Assembly: GCA_902806565.1 (NCBI GenBank)
Contig: CADCXA010000039.1
Coordinates: 124,001-188,000, forward strand
Length of the DNA: 64,000 nt
From: Hypoxylon rubiginosum
Lineage: Eukaryota > Ascomycota > Sordariomycetes > Xylariales > Hypoxylaceae
Direction: 5' to 3'
Part shown: one piece after another, positions 13,078 to 21,895 of the stretch
Position numbering within the stretch: position 1 is the stretch's first letter
How the letters are laid out: the number at the start of each line of letters is the position of its first letter
Notes under the pieces: model-generated
The model's database searches: none
Seen by the model: the letters and a program-made list of their open reading frames with translations, nothing else
What the model was told of the DNA's origin: nothing
Position numbers and translations under genes: made by a program

Positions 13078-14358
13078 TATATACTTCTTGTCTATTAGAG
13101 TGACGGACATATTCCTTGTTCCTGGCAAAACCTTGCGGACCCTAGCAGTTCTAGTGAATTAGTGTAAATCCCTGTCCTGCAGGTCCCCCTTAAGATACAT
13201 TAGCACTGAGATCCCGACCTAAAGGGACCAAACAGAAGCCTCAGAATGGGACTTAGAGACCCGCTTCTCAACGGCACTCACCACTGCTTAAAGTGAACTG
13301 GGGAGATGAAGCAGGAGTCTCCCTTGTTTGGCCCCCTATCGATAGCCTTTTGGGTCTTTACTATGTAGTTTAGGTAGTAGTACCAGGTTAGGTATGAGAT
13401 TGCTTTCTCTGCTATTTCTCACGATCCTACAGTCTACTATCTACCCGCATGTGGTATCTCCTATCCCATCACCGTGAGCTCACCGTACCTACACTGATAC
13501 ACCCGTACACTCGCACACTCGCACCTATAATCGTCCTGGCGATAGGTATTGTCGAGTCTTCTTCCTGCCTTGTAATTTTATACATAATATACATACCCTA
13601 GGTAAGTAGATACCACTGATCGCCCGGCTTACCATTTATTATTATTGCCTGGCTCGGCGTTGTTTCTGTACAGTGCCACCACTTTCTAAAGCTTTCCTAG
13701 TCTTCACCTCCATTCCTTTCGTGTGTTGCTTCTACCAACAAACACACGTCTTCCTGAGACACGATCATAGATCTTCTAGATCTTCATACTCTGATACTCC
13801 TCCTACTCTGCCTATTCTTCATCCATCCATCAATCAATGTCACATCGCGTTCAAATCTCCTGCTTTTCTTGATTGTTACCAACGCTCGGTTCCAAGGCTT
13901 ATTCGCGATAATAAGCTCTGGCTTCGAGTCAAGGCGGCTTCTAGTGTATCAGAAGTTTGCAGCTGGAGGTCATGATCTAACAAAGCAACACCTATTGGCG
14001 TATGGCCTCGAACCTCGTCCGATGCAGCGACCTGATATAAAGCCATCGGTAAAGATTAAGATCCTCTAGTCAAGGCCGCCCTGCGCGAATCGCTAACCAG
14101 CCAATCTAGAAGCGTCGCAGCATACCCGGTCATAAACTGCTCTGTTAAGACGCTCAAGCCGTCGGTCCACCCCAAACACCGATGACGCCTCCTCAAAGCT
14201 TCTGAGCACCGCGAATTTCTACATTTCCTCTTCTTTCTCGATATCGAATGCTTCGATCGCTCGGGGGGAACTTACTAATTCTATCTCTACAATCAACCCT
14301 TGCCTGAACCATTTCGGCGTCTTCTATCAGAAGCCCACCCCCCTGTCTACTGAGGTCT

Positions 14359-14586
14359 ATGAGTATTCTTTATTCAATCCTAATATCTATTCTTCACGCG
14401 AGCCAAGTTGAACTAGTGGCGTCAAAAGAATTTTACTTTTCCTTTCTCGTCCCGCCCTTAGACCTATTTGGTAGCAATACACCGAAAGACTGCAAGATTA
14501 TTTTATACCATGGATGGTGGTCGAGGACCGAAGGACTCGCGCGAGCGATTGTATCCTCGCGCTCTGTCTCGAGCCAGTACGCCTAG
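14359..14586 (+). other. Possible overlapping upstream ORF (75 codons)
   Basis: An ATG at 14359 opens a frame that runs past the chosen start of the next gene (14510) in another frame and stops at 14586. If this ATG is in the mature leader it would reduce initiation at 14510. It may instead be removed by a leader intron, since a pyrimidine-rich stretch ending in CTTAG lies near 14462. Which holds is not visible from the sequence. Confidence 0.3.
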
Positions 14587-17539
14587 TAGCGCGAACATGT
14601 CAACGACGACGAAAAGTGCAAACAGTTCCTCTTCCCATCTACGAGAAGCATCGCATACGGGCTCACATCCGGCACACAAATACCACCACAGCCACTGCGG
14701 CAGCGTTGGAGGCAGCCGGCCTATATCGCGATTGTCAGGGGAACCCGGCGAAGAGTTACGAGAACCAGTAACGGCAACTTCGAGCCTTCTGCAGGAGCAG
14801 CTACAAAAGGAGAGAAGAATCGAGAGTGAAAGACAAGCCGGCAGGCAAGGCAGCGATCTGAGTGTTTCTACTGGTGACATTCGAGACTCAGATGTGAAAG
14901 GCTCGCCAATTAGGAGGAGTGCTACTGCAATGGGCCGACGAGAGAAGTTGGATGGAAGCGACGAGCCTGTCAAAGATACTGGCATGGGGGTTAGGCAGAT
15001 GGAAGAGGTAAGAGAAGTTCAGAATAATGCGTGTTTATCCAGTGAAGTTGTAGCTAACTTGGATCTGAAGACGCTATCGACTCTACACAAGCAGAATTGG
15101 GATCTAAAGGTCCAGCTGTTCCATCGGCGAAAACAACAGATTATCCTAGAAGCGAAACTTCAGACGGTTGAAACTCGAAACAAAGAGATGCTGGACCTCC
15201 ATGAGAGCATGCTCTCCTCGTTACAGGCGAAAGACGAAACTCATAAGAGCCTCGGTGCCGAAATCGACGAGAAGACTAAAGCGCTTGGGGAGGCTGTCTC
15301 GCTGATCATTAAGTTGGAGGCGCGAGTTGATGAGTTGTTACGGGAGCGAGAGATGGTCAGACAAGTCGAGGCAGATGAGCCGTATCGGTATTCCCCGACC
15401 CATGAGGTCGATCTGGAACCTGCCATCGCCGGTACTACGAAGATGGAGAACTTGCATATTCCGCGTTTGACTGAGAATGCTAAGAAGCTCGGGCGTATGC
15501 CCAGCTTCCTCTCGGACCGAGGCGAAGAAACCGAGAACCTCCGAAACGTGGTATTGAGAGGACAGAAGAGCGCGATGCGTATGCGTATGCGCAAGGTTTC
15601 TGAGTCGAGTGCCGACCCTAGCGAGATTAACCGTATCGCCAGTCCCCTCAGCGTGCTCAGTGAGAGTTCCTTCGTTAGCATATATGGCCCAAAAGAATCA
15701 CGAGAGAATACGGATCTGCAGCTGTCGGATGACGTAGGAGGAATGGATGGCAGCTATATCGCCCGCTCCGCGACTCCGGCAAAGAAGAGTAGTAAGGAGA
15801 GTTGGAACAGCGAGAAGTATACCGCGTCGAGCCAGATGCCTGCAGTCAATCCCAGTGGGGGCGCAAAGCTTTCGACGCGCATGCAATCTATCAACAATAT
15901 CCTCGACATGAATTCGCCTCTACAGAAGCTTGAGCGACTCGAAGGGCAAATGGCGGCTGCCGATGATTCGTACAGTCAGGATATCCCCCCTAATCGTAGC
16001 CGAGGCACTGCGACTCCAACTCCTAGATCCACGAACCCGCAACAACAGGGAAGATCGAAACACGAGAAGAGAGAAGCTCTGCAAAGAGTCATGACCAACT
16101 ATCCTACACACAGAGACTTTGCCAACTCTCACGCTTTCCCCCCTACTCCCGACACCGTCTCTTCGTCAACACTCCGAAAGCACCAGAATTTTACTAGCTC
16201 TCAAGATAGTCTCATGAGACAAGTAGTAACTGGCCAGGGCGAGGGCGCCTTCGCAGTCCCCGATAGACCTAGGACCGCAACTAGAGAACCTACTTATCAT
16301 ACATCATACCCAGAACAGCAGGCGTATGCAACAAATCTCTCCGGCCGTACACAAGTTCCCATGCCGAACATGAATACGCATCCGTATTCCAGCATCAGCC
16401 AGCTTGCGCAGTCTCTTCCGCGCCGCCCTCACTCGGCAGCCGAGACAACAAGCTCACGTGCCAGAGCTGATAGTGTCGGGTCAGACTCGGATTCTGACGG
16501 TGGAGCAGATGCCCATTCCGAAGCAGACAGTTTCGATTATTGGATGAGAGAGAGCATGAAGCCGAATAGACACGAGACGGTCTCGTCAGAACAGCGTAGG
16601 AATAATCGCGCCCCATCTCCCGATCTCTTTTCTTTCCCATCTGACGCGCAGGGCTGGGAAACGGACGTCATGTTCGGAGCTCTAAGAGGCAATGGATACC
16701 TCGGTTCGCCAGTACCGGGGCTGAAACGTGACCCTCTCGACGAGATGGCCAGTTCGCTACAGACGCCGCAGGCCGAGATGTTCGATCCTGCCTTACAGGG
16801 GACCGCTCCACCTACGCCTGATCGCCGATCGAGTCTGCATGCGCGTACTGGCAGCACAAGTGCAGCACCATCGGGTGGAAAACTTAGGAAGCATCCCGCT
16901 AGAGGTAACAGCACGGGCTGGATAGATACCAGAGGCAGAAGTAACAGCATAGACTCTGCAGCCCAAGCGCCATCCAACAGAACGCAGCGCCAACAACCAG
17001 AAGCCGCCGCGACGCCGGGAAAGCGAAACCACTACCCGCCCATCTCTGGACAAGCGACCAAGGGACGAGGCCTAGGACTTAACACGTTTTTTAAGAGATC
17101 CGGCTCGGAGAGCTACAGTGTGCCATCCAGCGCGACCGATGCGACTTTCCCCCTTCCAACACCGAATCAACTGCCAGCACTGGCTCCAATGATGCCGTCT
17201 TCAATGGCTCCGGGAAGAAATAGTGTTCCACCGCCAGCGGCTATGCCTTGGTTGATGCGTCCGCCCGTAGCTCCGGAGGACGACTTTGCGAGCGCAACGC
17301 CCCCTCCGATTATGCGCAACCGTGGTCTCTCGCTACTTTCCGGAATTGGCGGTCTTGAGCTAGCGGATCCGGCTACACCACACCGAGTGGCCGAGATGGC
17401 GACCCCGAGCACACCGACAACGGTGATACCACCTCAAGGTGGAAATACAAGCACGACTCCTGCTGGAGCCCAGAGTGGCGGCAAGAGGAAATGGCTAGGC
17501 CTTGGAAGAATGGGCAGCCTAAAGAACCGAACGGGTTGA
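14510..17539 (+). CDS. Large coiled-coil/disordered protein with centrosomin-motif-1-like segment
   Basis: This is a single-exon frame of 1009 residues. The start ATG at 14510 sits in a good context (ACCATGG); the longer frame to the left has only a TTG. Residues 1-180 are Ser/Arg-rich. Residues about 183-300 form a long heptad-like helix beginning LKTLSTLHKQNWDLKVQLFH. This resembles the centrosomin N-terminal motif 1 found in fungal spindle-pole and microtubule-organising proteins such as Mto1, ApsB and Pcp1, in which the motif recruits gamma-tubulin complexes. The remaining 700 residues are low-complexity, rich in S, T, P and R, with many SP/TP sites that suggest phosphorylation. A role at microtubule-organising centres is inferred from this one segment only; the rest I do not recognise. 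A minor alternative start is MSTTTKSANS (14597). Confidence 0.75.
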   Translation: MDGGRGPKDSRERLYPRALSRASTPSSANMSTTTKSANSSSSHLREASHTGSHPAHKYHHSHCGSVGGSRPISRLSGEPGEELREPVTATSSLLQEQLQKERRIESERQAGRQGSDLSVSTGDIRDSDVKGSPIRRSATAMGRREKLDGSDEPVKDTGMGVRQMEEVREVQNNACLSSEVVANLDLKTLSTLHKQNWDLKVQLFHRRKQQIILEAKLQTVETRNKEMLDLHESMLSSLQAKDETHKSLGAEIDEKTKALGEAVSLIIKLEARVDELLREREMVRQVEADEPYRYSPTHEVDLEPAIAGTTKMENLHIPRLTENAKKLGRMPSFLSDRGEETENLRNVVLRGQKSAMRMRMRKVSESSADPSEINRIASPLSVLSESSFVSIYGPKESRENTDLQLSDDVGGMDGSYIARSATPAKKSSKESWNSEKYTASSQMPAVNPSGGAKLSTRMQSINNILDMNSPLQKLERLEGQMAAADDSYSQDIPPNRSRGTATPTPRSTNPQQQGRSKHEKREALQRVMTNYPTHRDFANSHAFPPTPDTVSSSTLRKHQNFTSSQDSLMRQVVTGQGEGAFAVPDRPRTATREPTYHTSYPEQQAYATNLSGRTQVPMPNMNTHPYSSISQLAQSLPRRPHSAAETTSSRARADSVGSDSDSDGGADAHSEADSFDYWMRESMKPNRHETVSSEQRRNNRAPSPDLFSFPSDAQGWETDVMFGALRGNGYLGSPVPGLKRDPLDEMASSLQTPQAEMFDPALQGTAPPTPDRRSSLHARTGSTSAAPSGGKLRKHPARGNSTGWIDTRGRSNSIDSAAQAPSNRTQRQQPEAAATPGKRNHYPPISGQATKGRGLGLNTFFKRSGSESYSVPSSATDATFPLPTPNQLPALAPMMPSSMAPGRNSVPPPAAMPWLMRPPVAPEDDFASATPPPIMRNRGLSLLSGIGGLELADPATPHRVAEMATPSTPTTVIPPQGGNTSTTPAGAQSGGKRKWLGLGRMGSLKNRTG

Positions 17540-18736
17540 GCAAGATGTGTATCGGTATAACTGGTACAACATACATCAACAAAGACTACATTCATGGATC
17601 AGCGCAAGCTGAAAATACCCCTGGAGTTTGAAGGAAGAATTCAGCAGAACCGAGACAGAAGATAAAATGGACTTGCGCAAGCACGAGACACCAGGAATTG
17701 TATCCACTGTACCATTAAGGCCGAACTGTATGTGCATGTTTTATGTGTATTTGTAAGAGTATTGTGAAAGGGGCAGAAGGCAGCAAGCACTAAGGCGTTT
17801 AGGTTCAAAAAAAAAAGGGGGGGGGGGGGGGGGGGGAAGGGAGGGAGGATCTCTGGAATAGGTTGGCATTGAACACTACCCAGGTGGTAGGTAGGTAATC
17901 GGCTTTGAAATTAATCAGAAACGGCTTTGTGAGAGGAGATGAAGAGAAGGGGGGGGAATCAAGAGTTCTGATAGATACCTTAGGTAGCTTTGGACTCGTC
18001 CTCGTCTTGAACTGAGGTATGCGATGAATTACATAGTAATTTCAGTCTAATAAAGCTGATTGAGTATGAAGACTCTGTCTAACGTTCCTACGCTTACCTG
18101 AATGGTATTTTACAGTGCCTAGGCAGGATACATGTGCCAGCGTTGTTACGAGATATCTTCCGTTATAGCATCATGACTCGTAGTTATATCGGTCCCAATG
18201 AGTCCAAGTTATGAGAATGCCAAGACTGCGCCTTGATTCTTTTCTAGGGCTGCCAGGTACCCATAGGCACTGCAACCAGTTATTTTTTAGTGATCGATAG
18301 CGCCACCTTTAGCCTAGCGCAGGGCGCTACTTACAGTGTAAGGGGGTACCTATCTGCCTTAGGTATCTGGGTATCAAATACACCAATGGACATCTTTGAC
18401 ATCACCACTCACTAAATATGTTTTGACGGTTTCATTTACAACTTCGGAAATTCAGACACTTGTTCGCTTTGGTAATAATTCGTTACCAAAAGACCCCAAT
18501 CGAAAAGATCTCGTATAGCTGCAGTTTATCTCAGGATCATTTCCACAAGATCAAGTTTTATGCACATCTGTTGGCCCCTGTCAAAACTCGCAACCCACGG
18601 ACCTATTCATTCATGTGCCGTTGCTAGGCAGTTTCTATGGAACGGGAAGAGACAATCTGACTTTCAAATCAGACTCTTTTACTGTTGCTGCTATTATCAC
18701 CACTACTTTTCTCGCACATTACTCATTCCCGCGGCC
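17540..18736. other. Intergenic region with A10G20 tract
   Basis: This holds the 3' flank of the coiled-coil gene and the promoter of the glycosylase. Apart from a homopurine A/G tract and a TACCTTAGGTA motif near 17977-17988 and 18347-18368, I see nothing. Confidence 0.5.
17807..17836. repeat. Homopurine tract, A10 followed by G20
   Basis: Ten A and then twenty G run uninterrupted on the plus strand, followed by further G runs. It lies about 270 bases after the stop codon of the coiled-coil gene. Such a tract can form G-quadruplex or triplex DNA, and its length is error-prone in sequencing. Confidence 0.85.
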
Positions 18737-20014
18737 ATGGCTAAGGCCGGGTTGAAGGCACAGACAGACAGCGATGCCGAACGCCCCGTAGGCCTTCGAC
18801 GCAGCGCAAGGAATGTTAGTAGAAAGGGGGAAGACCCTCCTGTCAAGCAAGAGGAACAGCCTACGAAAGCGCCCGCTCCATTACCGCGAGGGAAGAAGAG
18901 GGTTAGGGTTAAAGAGGAAGAGACAAAAGAGCTCGAGCCTCCAACCAAGGTCTCAAAAAACTCATCGTCTGCTCACTCTGCTTCGCCTGTCTCAACGTCG
19001 ATAAAAACTGAGAAATCCAGCCCGGCAAAAGAAAGCGGCGATAGGAAAACGGGAAGAAGCAAAGATGGCATTTGGGACAAAGAAGCAGGCCTCCGGGCCA
19101 AGAAGCTGAAATCGTATGCGCAATTCGCCAACAAATCGCCATACCCGGACTTCCCGCGCCCGACGCCCGAGGAGTGCCAGCGGGCGTACGACGTCCTGTC
19201 CTCGCTGCACGGGGAGCGGCAGCGCCCGGAGAAGGTGGCGGCGCCGACGGACCGCGCGGGCTGCGGCGACTCGCCGTCGGTGCTGGACGCGCTGGTGCGC
19301 ACGATCCTGTCGCAGAACACGAGCAGCCGCAACAGCACGCGCGCCAAGCTGGACATGGACGAGGTGTACGGCGGCGAGGACTCGGAGGCGCGGTGGGAGG
19401 CCATCGCGGCCGGCGGCGCGGCGAAGCTCGAGAAGGCGATCGCGAGGGGCGGGCTCGGCGGCGTCAAGAGCCGCGCTATCGTCGGAATTTTGCAGCAGGT
19501 GAAGGAGCGGTACGGTAGCTACTCGCTGGACCACCTCCTCTCCCGACTCGAAGGCGACGAAGGCGACGGAGACGAGGCGGCCATGCGCGAGCTCATCTCG
19601 TTCAAGGGCGTCGGGCCCAAGACGGCGAGCTGCGTGCTGCTGTTCTGCGTGGGCCGCGACAGCTTCGCCGTCGACACGCACGTGCACCGGCTCACGGGGG
19701 TCCTGGGCTGGCGGCCGCCGAGCGCGAGCCGCGACGAGGCGTTCGCGCACCTCGACGCGCGGATCCCCGGACCGCTCAAGTACGGCTTGCACGTGCTGTT
19801 CGTCGAGCACGGGCGTAGGTGCGGGGAGTGCAAGGCCGGCGGGGGCGGCGGGGGGAAGAAGACGGCGGTCGGACGGTGCGAGCTTAGGAAGGCGTTTCGG
19901 CGAGGGGGGAATGGTGGAGATGGAGATGGCGGCCTTTGCGAGAGTAGTAGTAGTGATACGGACGGGATCAAGAAAGAGGAGGATCGGGACGAGGAGACGG
20001 GTCTTGAGACTTAG
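18737..20014 (+). CDS. HhH-GPD base-excision DNA glycosylase (endonuclease III-like)
   Basis: This is a single exon of 425 residues. The ATG at 18737 (GCGGCCATGG) is preferred to in-frame upstream codons, which would add a cysteine-rich leader. Residues 1-140 are a basic, low-complexity tail (KKRVRVKEEE), likely nuclear. The HhH-GPD fold runs from about 150 to 375. The hairpin FKGVGPKTA carries the lysine expected at the catalytic place (K295), and AVDTHVHR carries the aspartate (D313). Their spacing of 18 equals K120/D138 of E. coli Nth, so a bifunctional glycosylase/AP lyase is likely. The cysteines after the fold are C-x2-C-x15-C inside a Gly-rich stretch, not the C-x6-C-x2-C-x5-C iron-sulfur pattern. 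The domain half is strikingly GC-rich compared with the N-terminal tail. It is not the main Nth1 ortholog as far as I can judge; the damaged base it removes is unknown. Confidence 0.87.
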   Translation: MAKAGLKAQTDSDAERPVGLRRSARNVSRKGEDPPVKQEEQPTKAPAPLPRGKKRVRVKEEETKELEPPTKVSKNSSSAHSASPVSTSIKTEKSSPAKESGDRKTGRSKDGIWDKEAGLRAKKLKSYAQFANKSPYPDFPRPTPEECQRAYDVLSSLHGERQRPEKVAAPTDRAGCGDSPSVLDALVRTILSQNTSSRNSTRAKLDMDEVYGGEDSEARWEAIAAGGAAKLEKAIARGGLGGVKSRAIVGILQQVKERYGSYSLDHLLSRLEGDEGDGDEAAMRELISFKGVGPKTASCVLLFCVGRDSFAVDTHVHRLTGVLGWRPPSASRDEAFAHLDARIPGPLKYGLHVLFVEHGRRCGECKAGGGGGGKKTAVGRCELRKAFRRGGNGGDGDGGLCESSSSDTDGIKKEEDRDEETGLET

Positions 20015-21078
20015 AAGATGGATTCGTGAATATCTACCTACCTACCTACCTCGTACTGTATCACGATCACAGCTATATTTGGGAAGAGTTGAGTCTAAGT
20101 TGGTTCTCTATTGTCTATCCACTTCAGCTAAAGTACAGGAGGAATTCCGCTTGTGACGACGGAGGCATGTAGCATCATTGTAATTTAGGTCTATTCTTTG
20201 CTTTCTCGCGGGAGTTTAGCGAGGCAACGGAGTAAATCCTTCAGGGGTGTATGGCTAGGAGAGACATTGGCAAAATCGAGTGTAAATCTAGATGTACTGT
20301 TCCATCCATTCTCTGCCTCTACCGTACTAACCGCGCCTAATTATAGTGCTCCGCGGGCGTATAAACTGAACTGAACCGGATCGAGCAAAACAGAGCAGGA
20401 TCACGGCAAGCTGCCATGAGGCGGGCTACCCGAACGGTCCTCCTATTACACATCAGATATTAGATATGTTTATCCACGGTTTGTTCAGCCGTCCCGTGAC
20501 GACATAATCCCGTCGAAAAATTATCTTGGGCATCCCGCAACTTTCGATGACGGCCACAATAACTTTGGCGGATGGACTGCTTTTCAAGTGTGGGATATAG
20601 TTTCCGCACGCTTCCGCACGAGAAGGAAAGGGGTGTCTTTTTTCCCCCGTCGTATTTTCAAGTCCCTCTACATAACATGTAGGTATCTTGGTTGGATACA
20701 TGTAGGTAGCATGTGGATGTGGGGGTTATCGTCCGGAGGAAGACTGAGTTGTCAGAGATTATGGATAACTACATATTTCGTTATTAGAACTGGCAATTCT
20801 CTGCCATCTCTTCGTCGTTCGTCGGCGACGACTTAGCCGTGTATTCTATCCACAAGGTGGTACAATGTAAACAAAGAAGTCGAAGCGAACGAAGCACGAT
20901 CAATGGATCGGTATTGGTATCTCATGATCATATGCAAACGGAATATGATATATGATATGATATGGCATCAACCATACCGATGACTGAGGTGGATGAACTT
21001 ATAATGCATCTCTAGGATATAGGTCAATCTCGATTCGAAAGCTAATCGGAGACCCGATGATTTATTCAGCTTGAACCT

Positions 21079-21114
21079 GCCAGCCAGCCCAGCCAGCCAG
21101 CCCAGCCAGCCCAG
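21079..21114. repeat. CCAGCCAGC(C) tandem repeat
   Basis: Alternating CCAG/CCCAG units repeat over about 36 bases, with a higher-order unit of 13 bases. It is intergenic. Confidence 0.85.
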
Positions 21115-21486
21115 TCTACACACCTCGCTGCATTACTAGTAAGCTAGAGTGGATGCATCTCCGGTCCCAGTAGACCATGGCCAATCTGTCAATCCATCAA
21201 TTCACCCAAGAAGGACTCTCCCGTTCAGGGATCTTCCCAGGGATATTTCAGGGAACTTGTTTGATTGAAAAAAAAAAAAAAGTTGTTAGATTCGCCCATC
21301 GCCTTGGCAGTTTAGTTGGTGGTGGTTTTCTTTGGAACGAGCGAGTAAGTCAAAAAGGAGAAGAAGAGCATGATTCTTTCTCATTTCACCACCAAGCTCT
21401 AACCTTACTAATACCTGGGTACAGTAGGTATGTACATACTTACATGTTGGTATATGAGGTAGGTACGGGTATGTAATATTAAGAGT

Positions 21487-21520
21487 ATTTCCATTTCCAT
21501 TTCCATTTCCATTTCCATTG
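21487..21520. repeat. (ATTTCC) hexanucleotide array
   Basis: Five perfect ATTTCC units stand head to tail. This is one of several period-6 arrays in the intergenic DNA of this window. Confidence 0.9.
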
Positions 21521-21895
21521 CATCCCACTCTCGGCCGCTACCAGCCCTAAGCCGTCTCCCCGTGGCCTGATGCGGTAGGCGTCACGGTGACAGAGCCGAC
21601 TGGGGCAATGATGTAGTTATGACTACCGCCTTCGCACTTTTACCAAAGCTTTACCAAAGCGCCGCCCCCCCGGATCAAAAGCGGTGGATACGCTTTTAAT
21701 TCCCTACTGGAAGAACGAGAGGGAAGTTCCCCCTATGGACTACATGTAACTACCATGACATGGTAAGGAAATCCCCCGCGTCTTCACTTCGCAAATTTAT
21801 ACGTCAAAAAAAAAAGTACATCCATCCATTACATGTAGTCGTGCCGAGGACAACGTAATTCACCTGCAATACGACTCGCTGGTCCGTTATTTTGA

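Larger units (their letters stand above)
9685..14509. other. Gene-poor intergenic region (4.8 kb)
   Basis: No coding region can be supported. The sequence is rich in TAG/CTA and GTAC words: in two 60-base rows counted by eye, TpA exceeds ApT (11 to 8 at 10561, 7 to 4 at 11341). Palindromic TAGGTACCTA motifs lie near 9884, 11401 and 13047, an (ATGT)n run at 11210-11227, and a short GC-rich patch at about 12425-12515. The last 900 bases probably hold the promoter and leader of the next gene, including a pyrimidine-rich stretch around 13670-13860. Confidence 0.5.
20015..21895. other. Intergenic region with several microsatellites
   Basis: There is no supportable gene. It holds (TACC)n at 20034-20052, ATATG-type runs near 20940-20965, a CCAGCCAGC array (21079-21114) and an (ATTTCC)5 array (21487-21520). 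The promoter of the Zn2Cys6 gene should lie in the last few hundred bases. Confidence 0.5.

Noticed and set aside
18992..19810. 272-codon minus-strand frame
   Set aside because: It is antisense to the glycosylase domain; extreme GC content removes stop codons, and the product is an Arg/Ala/Val/His-rich string.
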